NCBI GenBank assembly: GCA_024036415.1
Contig: JAMWET010003450.1
Location: forward strand, 248,001 to 312,000
Length of the DNA: 64,000 nt
Reading direction: 5' to 3'
Origin: Prochilodus magdalenae
Taxonomy: Eukaryota > Chordata > Actinopteri > Characiformes > Prochilodontidae
Shown here in pieces: positions 21,742 through 34,000 of the stretch. Every line of letters begins with the position of its first letter. Position 1 is the first letter of the stretch. The notes beneath the pieces were generated by a model. That model ran no database searches. It was not told the origin of the DNA and worked only from the letters and a program-made list of their open reading frames with translations. The position numbers and the translations under genes are program-made.

Positions 21742-22500
21742 CTAATAGATAATGTGATTAAAGGTTAACCTGCCTGCACAGGTAGTGTGATGCAGAAAAA
21801 GGACAGGACCTGAGTGCTATTCTGAAGAATGTTTATTAACCTCTCTAACCCATCATATACAATTTTCTCATCACATTTCATTAATATATAAAGAATAACA
21901 AGGCCTGTAATGAAATAATAAAATATGTAGCTTGATTAAAATGGTTTGCCTTAAAGCCTTGTAAAAAGTTACAGTATAACAATGCATCTCTTATCTAACC
22001 AGCATGACACACACACTGACACACCACCACTACATCAGTGTCACTGCAGTGCTGAGAATGATCCACCACTCACATAATACCTGCTCTGTGGTGGTCCTGT
22101 AGGGGTCCTGACCATTGAAGAACAGGCTAATACAATATACAGAGAAACAGATGGAATACAGTCTGGAACTGTAGAACTACAGAGTGTTCTATATGGTCAG
22201 TGGAGCTGTGATTGTAAGTGTTGTGAGAACTTAATTAATAATTTACTTTTTTTTTTTGTTTTGTTTTTTTAACTGAGACATTTAAACTACTTAAACTAAA
22301 ATTACTTATTGACTCATTGAAACTTCCATTTATGAAGGCCACTTTTCTTATATGTTTCCATTTCATTATTGACGTTTATCCACTGTAAAAATTGCATTTA
22401 CAGTTTAAAGACAAAACATTAAACATTGTCAGACTGGATGGAGGTAGGTTCATAGATAGGATAAAACTGTATAAGTTAATCAGAACATATGTTTATAAGT
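21742..22500. other. Intergenic DNA with a dispersed fish repeat
   Basis: No gene. It continues the flank cut by the LINE and matches 52340-53110. The stretch 22000-22215 (landmark gcagtgctgagaatgatcca) resembles a short dispersed repeat I associate with otophysan fish; its copy is at 52590-52790. Confidence 0.6.
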
Positions 22501-22518
22501 GTTGAGCCATATCTTTAC

Positions 22519-22735
22519 CTGGTAGGCCGAGGAACACGTTTGTCTCGTCATACTATTTATAACTCTTAACATGGCACATATTCTCCTGTGTCTGCTATTG
22601 TTAGGTTATCTAGCTTCAGAGGTCCTGTACCGAGGCTCTCTAGAGTTCTCCTGGACCTTCAGATCTTTGTACACCAGAATCGCGTTGTCTTTGTCTTTAG
22701 GACCGTACCAGTGTATTTCATAGCTCTTACTCTAA
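22519..22735 (-). pseudogene. IgV exon relic
   Basis: The 3' border (GTAAAGATATGG donor context) and most of the IgV exon are clear. Minus-strand text matches [21 protein letters not shown] and the C-terminal Y.C region. About 50 bp around the [12 protein letters not shown] strand is missing, the frame is lost, and the 5' half (first Cys) is gone. It belongs to a lost unit between units 1 and 2. Confidence 0.8.
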
Positions 22736-22739
22736 TGCT

Positions 22740-23900
22740 AAACGGACTGAGATGCATTGTAGCCTGATGTTATTGTAGAATACACCAACTTGTCTTTTTT
22801 AAACTTGTCTACAGTGATATTTGTCTCATTGTATTAAGTGGAATTTGTCTGTACCTGACAGTATCATCCATCCATCCAGTGAGCATGCCTCCCTCTGCTG
22901 TTCTGTGGGCTGAAACACCTAATGTTCTTCCACCACTACAGAGAACCATCACAGCTCTTTAACAGTCAGCTTTGTTAATTAAGTCTGTAAAATTCACTGA
23001 CCTTAGTCAGTTCAAATAAAGTGGCAGCTTATTAAATCTTCAACACTGTTTATTTTACAAAAATAAATCTTTCATATTCATGATGATTAAACATTTGTCA
23101 AAATCGCTATTTAAAAAAGGCAATTTATCTAATAACGCAAATATTTTCTGTCAAAAACTGCATGTGGAGATTAACTGACAGGAAATAATCCATATTAAAT
23201 ACATAATTCTAATTACCACAAGTGCCTCAATGTTAGCACTGAGCTAACAGTGCCACATATTAGTTTTGCCACACTGAGATTAATACACTTTCAGGCAGAT
23301 GTAGTGAACATTTGATTCCTGAATGATATTTCAGTACCATTCATTTTATTTCATATTTGAATGGATTTATCAATTAATATATGGATGTATCTAAATGAAC
23401 TGCTTAAAATACATTTTAGACCAAAACTTAAATTACAAAACTATAATAAATTTGTCAGATTATTCAAAGAAATCTGTTTTGTGTGTTTTTCTGTAAAATA
23501 TCTTTCAGTAAAAACTTCAGGCCATAAAACGATATATAAACTATATGTTCTCTGAGGGAGCTATTAGTGGTAGTTGTCTGGTTCCATTCTCCAGCACTGT
23601 AAACGATTTTGACTCTGATTTTGAGTTTCTCTGGAATGATTTTACACCAAACCACTCTGTATAACGCCAACTACAGTTCCCACCCATCAGTCCAGACTGA
23701 ACCTGCATGTTCTTCTTCACAGTGAGACACAGAACCACCTACAGCTACGTACACCTATAGAAAAGGCTTCTTCACTGAGGATGGAGGTGTGGATACGCAG
23801 CTCTTTAAGGGAGCGTCTAAACAGTGCATGTAGTGGAGAATCTGACATTAACATTCTCAGCGGGAGGAGCTGCTCTTCTATGAGTCCTTAAATATCACTA
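22740..23900. other. Relic of intron 1 and promoter flank of a lost unit
   Basis: No gene. 23215-23300 matches the 13.76-13.88 kb intron segment (gccacatattagttttgcca). 23570-23700 matches the block before the first exon in the other units, and 23720-23800 matches their far promoter flank. The first exon itself and the ISRE-like site are deleted. Confidence 0.6.
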
Positions 23901-24099
23901 ATGCAGGAGCAGAACGGTCACTGGAGGGACACTTTCCACCAACCAAAGGAATTTCCCTACAGTCCTGAATCTAAAGATTACCAAAAATTGGCAAATTAAA
24001 TCATTATATTTAATTCTGCCATCTGCTCTCCAGTAATGGCCTTTCTGTCTCTTAGATCTCATTCTCTTGGTTGAGGGAGGCTCAGTATTCCTACACCTG

Positions 24100-25480
24100 C
24101 CACAGAGCAGGCAGTATGTTCAAAGTATAGCTCTGGTGAGTGAGTCGAAGTAAGAGAGATTTACAGTATTACATCTCTTTTGGTTAAATGTCTTTGGATC
24201 TTGTCAACTAGCTCTGACTTCTGTGCAGGTAAGTTGCCTACATGAACCAGCACAGCCCCTCTGTTGAATATTTACGTTTGGTGGTTGGGTGCACTACGGT
24301 GATGTAGTAAAATGTGGAGAATATTATACACATAATTTATAGCAGCCAGTAAAACCCCACACACCTACAGAACATCCACTTTTAAACTTAAACCTAACTA
24401 TACTCTCAGTAATACTACAGGATCTATACTGTAATACTGGTAATATTCAGTCCTGGGACAGCGAGCTAGAAAGCAGTTTGGAGTTCTGAAGTGAGTTTTA
24501 GTCTTTATACTGTAGTTAAAGAATAAAAACAAACTGATAGATAAAACATTTATAAAGGCTTATTACACATTATATATTGGGGGGGGACAAAATCTCTGTT
24601 GGGACAAAATCTCTCAAAGCTTCTGTAAGTGGTTTCAGTTTGACAATTATGATATGCAGGTATAAACACTCAGTAAAACAGCAGCTACATATTAACCCAT
24701 AAGAGCCCAGAGCAGTCTCCCCTTAAGGAAAAATAATGAAGGGTCAGTTATAAGATCAAAATACTCCAGTCTTATTGTGACAGAGGTCACATGATGTCTT
24801 CTCTAAGTATTATAGAGTCATAATACTCTTAGCATGTCTCACAACAACAGTTTGATCACTGGTATTGTTTCATGGTGTTCTAGAAATGGCATCAGAATGG
24901 GTATATGTGATATAGAATATGGGTATATGTAATATAGAATGTGGGTATGTGTTATATAGAATATGGGTATATGTAATATAGAATAGGGGTATGTGAACAT
25001 TAGAGCTCTTAAATGCGATGAAATCTAATAGGTATAAAACCCAGACTTTAAAATGAGCTGGTTTTGTCTCTAACTGCACTAACCAAGCACATCTCCATTT
25101 TCTAAATGAGGTCATATGTTCACCAACTGTCGTGACTGCATCCAGGATGTTTGGTATAGGTCACTCAGGGACTCCATGTGTTTAGGTGAAGGATAAAGTT
25201 GTATAAAGAACTTTACAGACATTTAAAAAATTGTGACACGAGAATGTGGAAACAAACAATATGACATGTTAATGGTCACTAGGTGGTGCTGTTGTATAAC
25301 ACAAAATACAACCAAACCAGAATATAGAATAATTAAAATTCAAATAAACTTAATGTCCCCAGTTGCATGGTCAGATTATTCAGCCAATGTTACTTTATGA
25401 ATATTAATACCTTGTTGTAGAGTCAGAAAGTAAAAGGAGAGTTAAAGTAAGAGCTCAGTAAATCTCCATTAAAGAACGGC
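24100..25480. other. Intergenic segment shared with 43.3-44.33 kb; no gene
   Basis: Matching landmarks include gcagccagtaaaaccccaca and gacaaaatctctcaaagctt. It contains a small 22-bp minisatellite at 24895-24990 (gggtatatgtaatatagaat). No coding signal seen. Confidence 0.65.
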
Positions 25481-25697
25481 AAGTTCAGCTCAACAAGATT
25501 CTCTTTAGATTGTCTGATTATATAATATTATAATATGTACTTATAAGAATAAACGCTATGGCTCTATCACATTTAGTGTTTTCTAGATTTCTGAAGTTGT
25601 TCTAAAGCCCTTCTCTTTCTCTAAAAGCTTGTATATGTGTTTTCAGGCCTCACTGGTAAATCAGTCATAACAGTAGCTGGGTTGTCTTGTTATATAT

Positions 25698-25703
25698 TTT
25701 ATT
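25698..25703 (-). promoter_or_regulatory. Poly(A) signal AATAAA of unit 2
   Basis: AATAAA on the minus strand, 140 bp after the unit 2 stop, in the same context as units 1 and 3. Confidence 0.55.
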
Positions 25704-25842
25704 ATCATGAAAATAAATACAAAAGTAACATATGTACAAACAAACTGTCACTGCTCATAAATCAAACTGTTACATCAGATACAGGAATAATAACATCTTC
25801 ACTATTATACACATATACAGAGAACTGATCTGGGATCAGAAC

Positions 25843-26375
25843 TTAAAGATTCCATTTATGTTTTGGGTAAAGTTCATCACAGTTCACACAGTCAGTGGAA
25901 GAAATTCCAAGTGTATATTGAGGTACGAGTCCGGGATATATAACAGGAATGAGAGGTGATTTTGGTGATGAAGGTACATTATTGAAAGTGTAGAGATGTG
26001 ACAGTTTATCACAGTCGTAAAAAGACAGTGTGTGTTTCTCACAGTCTATAAACACTCCCAGCTTTGAGAACTGACCGCTCACTAGAACAGGAGTCAGAGA
26101 GGGATCATTAACATAGTACCCATTATCTTTATCATACTGAAGAACCCAGTAGCCTTTCTGTGGAGTTAAATGGACTTTCCTTCTCCTCTTCCTTTCTGCT
26201 GATTGGTTGGTTACCCCCACATACCAGGATGTTGGATATATAGAATTCTTAAATATTCCAGTGTAGAGTGATGCATCTGTCAGTCCGGTCACCTCCCAGT
26301 AATACTGTCCTGAGTGAATTCTCTCTCTAAACCAGCAGCCCAGAGTAGTGTGTGATGAATGAAACCTGATGGACA
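25843..26375 (-). CDS. Unit 2 terminal SPRY exon
   Basis: 177 codons to TAA at 25843-25845. Motifs [54 protein letters not shown]. The C-terminus is six residues longer than in unit 1 (PKHKWNL in place of QQ). PRY is absent, as in the other units. Acceptor TTTTCAG. Confidence 0.88.
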
Positions 26376-27979
26376 CTGAAAATAATACATCAAATACATA
26401 TAAACATATTTATTATATAAACTCATTAATAAAAACTTATAAAGACTTTTAACCTAATAAGAAGAGACTCCGAAAATAAAGAGGATCAGACATTGTTGCT
26501 ATTACAGAATATGTGGAAATGTGTTTATTGACTATGTAAATGTGATATTAGTGATGTACATTATATCTATATCAGTAAAACTGAATCCTGAGGTTCAATC
26601 TTGTGTTTGGGAGGGAAGAGGAGACAGATGTGATGGAGAGGTAAGTGGAGGTATGGGAGGATGGGGCAGATGTGATTTAGGGGGGTATTTTTTACCTTTG
26701 TGCGTGAGCATCTTTTTCCAATCTGTATAAAGAGAACATAGAAAAAACTGGAATCATTTTGAAAGCACTATCAGTAAAATAACTTTAATAAGTAAATGTG
26801 TAAATAAATAAAGAACTAGAATGTCTGTACAGAGGTCATTGTCATAACTCTGTAGAAGTGTCTGCAGTGTGATTCATTATCTTTGTCAGGAGTTGATCAA
26901 AGTGCAGAACCAATGAACTCATATTTTAAATAATGTAACATGAATGCTGAATTATTATTATTATTAATACCAATGTTTTTATTTGTTTGGTTGTTTTTGT
27001 TTTTTGCCAAGTGTCAGTTTTTTGCTCTATGTAATTTATGATATTGTGTTTGGTAGCTTGCTACCACTTAATCTTGATAAAGCTACTCTTTTACCTAAAA
27101 TGTGTTCAGTTTAATTACATTTATTCCCTTCTGATCAGATATAGTATCAGATATAGATTATCAACACTGATATTATATGTCTAACATAATACCTACTAAT
27201 ATACATATAATTAGATTTTTTCAATCAAATACATTAGATGCTATATTTTTAGAGTATAATTAGTAATTACTATTTGATTTGTAATTAATGTAAATATCTT
27301 TTATTGTGTAAAACAGTTAAACCAGAGCTGAACAGCATGTAGATAAACCTGAGGTGTTTATACGTAGGGATGCAGTAACTTCAGAACAGCACAGGTCATA
27401 TAAAGATGTTCTCCAGATGTAAACATTTACCATAAGAGGAGCTGGAGTTCATCACAGGAGAGGCTGGTCTCTGATTGTAGTATGAGAGATGTTCTGACTT
27501 TTAGACTAAACTGAGGTTTGCAGTTTTCCAGCTTTGATCCTTTGAGATCCATTCCTTGTTTTATTTCTTGAACCTCCTCACAGTGTGGGGTCAGTAGAGG
27601 GTCCTATCGTATATCTATTGTGTTGTACTGGAATAGTGGCAGGATTCACTTTACTAGTTTGTTGTAATCCTAAAACCTTTAACGTGCAAATATTAGAGAG
27701 TGAGATGAAAAAGGAGCTGTAAAGACAATAAAAGGGTTAAGAGTCTTATCTGGGTCTACTTACCAACAAGGCCAGATTCTTGTTCTTTAAAAGGACCTTA
27801 AGAAAAAAAAATACATGATGTATATACTGAGAAGAGTCTCCTCATTTCTATGTTCTCTTATTAATAACTATAGCTGGATCTCCTAGTGCTCAGAAACACA
27901 GTAGGCATGTTCAGTCTTATGGTGTGGAATGTCTGAAGATTAATGCTGAAGATGCATCGAGGGGTGAGGGTTGGTTTGT

Positions 27980-28010
<31 letters not shown>

Positions 28011-31000
28011 TTTTTTACCTTTGCATATGGGCATCGTTTTGCTGTCTGTATAAAAGAAGAAAGAGGAGAAACATTTGAAATAATTTTGAAATAGTTTTGG
28101 TAATCTTCTGTGAAGTTGTCAGACTAAAATAACTGTGTTTTATTGGACAGCAGTGATATAAAATATGCCATGATTTCTGCACAAGCTACAACTTCCTGTA
28201 TATTGACCAGGGTGCCCAAACTTTTACTTTGCTTTATCTGTGAATTAGAAATGCTAATGAAGCAGCTTTGTAGATTAAAAGATTGAAGCTAGTTCACTGC
28301 TCTGTCAGATATTATGAATATAGATTTCAGAATTATACCTTGTGTTTCTGTATCTAGACTTCTTGCTTGGTTAGTTGTTTTTGGAGCTGCAAAAAGAAAA
28401 ATAAGATTAATGTTTAATGTTATCATGATAAAACTTAATCTATAGATACAGAGTCCTCCACAAATACTGGCACACCAAAGCACTTTAGCATAACACTGTA
28501 AAAATCTTCACTGATAATCTTTTTGATCTTTCATTCTAAATATCAACACAAATCTGAATTAATATTAATTTGAAGTGCAGTGATTGAAAAAAATAATTTT
28601 ATTGTGAAATTAATTTTCTTTTCTTGAGTCTTTAAGTGCCACTATTGTGTACTCCTTTTGCCAAGGTAACAGCTAAGAGTGGCTTATTATACATAATACT
28701 TAAGCCTGGAAAAACAAGGCAAGTAGTCTGAGACCCCCATACAGGACCTCTCCAGATCCTTCATATTCTGGTCTCTAGGCTTGTGGACTCTCATCTGCAT
28801 CTAATCCCACAGGGTTTCTATAGGGTTTAGGTCTGAGGACTGGGATGACCATGACAAACTTGTGATTCAGTGGTCAGTGAACAGTTTTTTAGTTGATTAT
28901 CAGGTGATTTGGGATCATTGTCATACTAGAGATCCAACCGTGGTCCAGTTTAAGTTTCCTGGCTGAGAGTCAGGTTTTTATTTCTGGTGGTACTTTTCAT
29001 AGTAATACTGTGTGCTTCTTTTTACTAAGGTAACAGCTCACTTGTGAAAGTTTTGGAAGCATCTGGTAAACTGTAGAGAGCTTGAGTTAGTTAGGTTTTG
29101 AAAGGAGAGACTTCATCTGGCAACCATCCCAAACAACTTGTGGGAGGTGTGTGATTGTAGTCTGGGAGATGTTCTGACCACTAAACTGTCCTGCCGTATA
29201 TCTATTGTGTTGTACTGGAAGAGTGGGAGGTTTCAGTCTTATCAGTTTGTTGTAGTCCTGAAAGGTAAAAATAACGTCAGTTCAGATTCTAATAAAAGTA
29301 ATCACACCCTCCATCAAAGTGACTAGAAACATTAGAAAACAGTGAGATCAGAAAGGAGGTGTAAAGGCAGTGAGATGGTTGAGAGTGTTATCCAGGTCTA
29401 CTCACCAACAAGGCAAACTCCTTCTTCTTCTAAAGGACCTTAAGAGAAAGAACATCATGTACATCCTGAAAAGATTCTCATCATTTCTACATTCTCTTAT
29501 TAATAACTATAGCTGGATCTCTTAGTGCTCAGAAACACAGTAGGCATGTTCAGTCTTATGGTGTGGAGTGTCTGAAGATTAATGCTGAAGATGCAGCTTC
29601 TTCACAACAGCAGACTGAGTCTTACCTGTCGATGGAGAATTCTTCTGGGAATGATTTGGGAAAATACGGCCTGTAATCCAGATAATTCCAAACATTATAA
29701 TGTGTCATGACAGTGTGAGGCTGCTAATATGGGTTTGATGATAACTAGTGGTGAGCAATATGGCCAAAATATAACACCACAGTAACTAAAGAAGCTGCAC
29801 TGTGATATTTAGTTTCACTGAGGTTTGGTAAGTTGTGCCAGCCAAAGATGATCACTAATGAACCAATTTAAGTAAAGTACTATCATATACTTTGAATTCA
29901 GTTATTAACTGCACTAAATCCAGATAATCAGGAATAATTATGATCTCTTTGAAAGATGCATTTGGGATTTTTTATGCAGTTAGATTTCCATGACACTCAG
30001 ACAAATATTACAGTAACAATAAACATCATCATATTTCCCAGCCCAACTGAACACTGAACACTTCCTACCTCTGATCCTGAAGATGAAGACTCCCATTACA
30101 ACCAACATCAACAGACTGATAACGCATAAGATGGTAACGGCTGTGCATCCTGTACAATATATTATCAATATTATTAATGTTTTGTATTAATTTATCTGAG
30201 AACCAAAACTGTTTAGATGACCACTGAATAAAATTTGTTATAGGACCCACCTGTTACAGTAGCAGGTTTGAGTGGCAGCACTCTTCCCTCCTTCATCTCC
30301 TGATCAGATAAACCCACAGAACAGGAGATCCACTCAGACTCAGATGGAGAGACAAGCAGCCAAGAGCTCACACTCACCAACCTATCAGAGCCTGAGAGAG
30401 AGTGAGAGAGACAGAGAGTTAACCTTATAGACATAACCACAAATATGAGTCACTATAAATGCTGTTTATGTAAGGGGCTCTTGATCCAATTCAGACCAAG
30501 GCAGGGTTGGTAGTACAGCTTGTACATGCTCCTAGTTGAAAAGAAAAGAACTACTAGTTTGCTCAACAGCCCTCTTGGGTCGTCTCCCTCGAGGCTGCTC
30601 TCAGTTTCTTCCCCTTTGTTTCATTTGAGAAAATTTTTAGTTTCAAAGCTCAGAAGATACTTGTTCTCCTTTCCTGAGCATCTCCCAGTTTAGTTTCACG
30701 ATACCCGCAGTTTGATCGTCTTCTTTCTTTCTGTTTGTTTTCGGCGCCTTTGTTCTCGTTTTCCCTCCATTTCTTTGCCCTTTGTTTATATTAAAGCTTT
30801 GCCAGCTTCACTTCCTCACTTCACCACCTCCCGCACCAAGTATCGCCGGTTCAAATCCCGGTCCTTGTATATGTGATTTGTTTTCCACAGCATGACATCT
30901 GCATTTGAGTCCACCCTGGTGGAGGTTTCCATCAGGTGTGAAATATGTAAACGAAACAATCCAGAGAGAATCCTCTCCATATAAGGATTGTTGCCCCTTT

Positions 31001-34000
31001 ACAGCAAGACTCCGCCATCAATATGGACTCAGCAGACAATGCAACGCTACAACAGGCCGTTACTGCTCAAGGGGCCTTGCTGGGCAAGCATGAAGAGACT
31101 CTTTCCCAGTTGGGCTAACAACGGCGGGAACTGACTCTGGCTATCCAACAACTGGCCAGACCAGTCCAGGGGGAGGTTACACCACCAATGCCCCCTGTCC
31201 CATCACTTCCTCCCACAGCTGGTGCGGAGGTTCAGGTACCCGCTCCCATCAAGTATGATGGGGAACCTGGGGGGTGCAGGGGTTTCATACTCCAGTGTTC
31301 GCTAGCATTTCAGCAGGCCCCCACCAGGTTCCCTACCAGTCTAGAGTGGCTTATATGATTTCCCTCCTAACCGGCCGGGCATTGGCCTGGGCAACGGCCT
31401 TATGGGAGAGCAAGAACACTGCCTGTTCCTCCTCTACAGTGTTTACAACAGCCATCTATCAGGGTTCCCTTCCTGTCGCTGATTACACCATCAATAGCAG
31501 AGAGTAGAAGGAACCCGGAGGCCCTGGGGTCTGTGTACCAGCAGGGCCTCAATGAGGACCTAAAAGATGAGCTGGCCACTCGTGATGTTTATCCTGGGGT
31601 TTCCCTGGTTGCAAAGGCATAACCCCCACATTGACTGGTTAACCCGGTCTATTTGTCAATGGGGGCCACACTGCCAAGGATCCTGCTTAGGCTGAAGGGG
31701 TCTCGTCAGGGGTTGCTAATCATTCTGCAGACCTCAGTAAAGTGCCGGCAGCATATCATGATCTCAGGGAGGTCTTTAGCAAGCAAATATTTATTAAATT
31801 AGACCTCCGCAGTGCCTACAACCTCATGAGAATTAGGCAGGGGGATGAGTGGAAGACGGCTTTCATCACGCCCACTGGCCACTATGAATACCTGGTGATG
31901 CCATTTGGTCTGATGAATGCTCCAGCCGTCTTCCAACGACTCAATGAGGTTCTTCATGAGGCCCTTGGCCTCTATGCCTTTGTCTATTTGGATGATATCC
32001 TCATCTTTAGTAGGACCACTATGGAATATGTTTCTCATGTAGGCCGGGTCCTACAACTACTCCTGGAGAACCACTTCTACGTGAAACTGGAGAAATCCCA
32101 GTTCCACGTACCTGCTGTCCAATTTCTTGGGTTTGTGGTCTCCAAGGGGTGGCCTGGCTATGGATCCATCTAAACTAAAGGCAGTGGCTGGGTGGCCTCG
32201 TCCCACCTTGCTCCGCCTTGTCCAACGCTTCTTGGGCTTCGCCAATTTCTAGCGGCGCTTCATTTGAGGGTTTGGGTCAGTTGCAGCGCCTCTCACTGCC
32301 CTGACAAGGAAAGAACCAGGTTCAGTGGACCGATGCAGCTTAGGAAGCGTTTGAAGAGCTCAAGCGGAGGCTCACATCAGCTCCTATACTCCACCTACCA
32401 GACCCAGAGCTACCGTTTGTAGTGGAGGTTGATGCTTCTGAAGGTAGGGGTTGGTGCGGTCCTTTCCCAGTGTTCTGGTCAGGACCAAAAATTGCACCCC
32501 TGTGCTTACTTCTACCATCGGTTAACGCAGGCAGAGCGCAACTATGATGAGGGTAACCGAGAGCTCTTTGTCGTTAAGATAGCTTTGGAGGAATGGAGGC
32601 ACTGGCTTGAGGGGGCCAAACATCCATTCTTGGTCTGAACAGACCACAAGAACCTATCCTATATTCAAGGGTCCAAACAACTGAACCCCAGACAGGCCAG
32701 GTGGGCCTTGTTTTTCAGCCGGTTTGCATTCACCCTTTCCTACGGTCCAGGTACCAAGAATGCCAAGCCAGATGCTCTCTCTACCGACAGTGGAAGGTTT
32801 CTCCTGCCCCACCCACTACCCCCATTATTCCTCCAGAACGCATATTGGCCCCACTTCGTTAGGGAATAGAGGACATGGTTCGTGCCGCCCAGCAAGCTGA
32901 ACCAGACCCTGGAGGGGGCCCGGTCAACAGCCTCTACGTCCCAACATCAGTCAGGAAGAGGGTGATGCAGTGGGGGCATGCCAGTCCTTTTACAGGACCC
33001 GGACCCGGGAGTTCATCCATAGGCAATTTTGGTGGCCCAACCTTGATAGAGAGGTCAGACAGTTTGTGGCAGTCTGTGAAGTGTGTGCTCGCAACAAGGA
33101 GCCTAGACTGAGACCTCAAGGTTTACTGCACCCTCTATCTATCCCACACCGCCCTTGGCCACATCTGTCTATTGACTTCGTTACAGGGTTGCCAATGTCA
33201 TGTGGCAACTCTGTGATCCTTGTCATTGTGGACAGATTCTTCAAAGCAGAGAGGTTCATTGGGCTACTATCCCTTCAGCATGGGAGACCGCCCAAATCAT
33301 ATTACAACAGGTTGTACAATACCATGGAATCCCTATAGATGTGGTCTCGGACAGGGGCAGTTCTGGCGGGCCTTCTGTGGCTCCCTAAGGGTCGATGTGA
33401 GAGTGTCAGTTTGGATACGCACCCCCTATGTTCCTGGAGGAGGAGGCTGCTGCTGCTGTGTCCTCGACCAGCCGCATGGTCCAACAACGTTAAAGGGCAT
33501 GGCGGCGAGCCCTGGTGGCCCAGTCAGCCACTCGTAAGGAGACTGCAGATAAAAGGAGGAGATTGGGACCATTATTCCGCCCTGGTCAGAGGGTGTGGCT
33601 GGCTGCTAAGGACCTTCCCCTTAATTGCGGCAACAGAAAACTGTCCCCATGGTATATCGGGCCATTCAAGGTGGTGCAGCGGGTTAACATGGATTCCTAC
33701 CGGCTACAGCTCCCGCCGACGTAGAGGGTCAACCCCGCCTTCCATGTGTCCCGGCTGAAACCCTATCTATGTACTCCTGGGTTCTGGCCACCAGACACCC
33801 CATCTGCTCATGTGATTGCAGGCTACCCATTTATAGTAAAGCTTTGCCGGCTTCACTTCGGCCTCCCGCACCCAAAATCGCCTGAAAAAATCCTGGTCCT
33901 TGTATATCTGATTTGTTTTCCATAGCGTGACATCTGCATTTGAGTCCACCCTGGTGGAGGTTTCCATCAGGTGTGAAATATATAAACGAGACAACAATCC

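Noticed and set aside
28339..28386. Premature stop in a unit 2 linker exon
   Set aside because: The TAG is seen only in phase 0; the exon is open in the phase-1 frame used by the gene.
31742..32173. Host aspartic-protease/RT-like gene
   Set aside because: It is part of the gypsy element bounded by direct LTR repeats.
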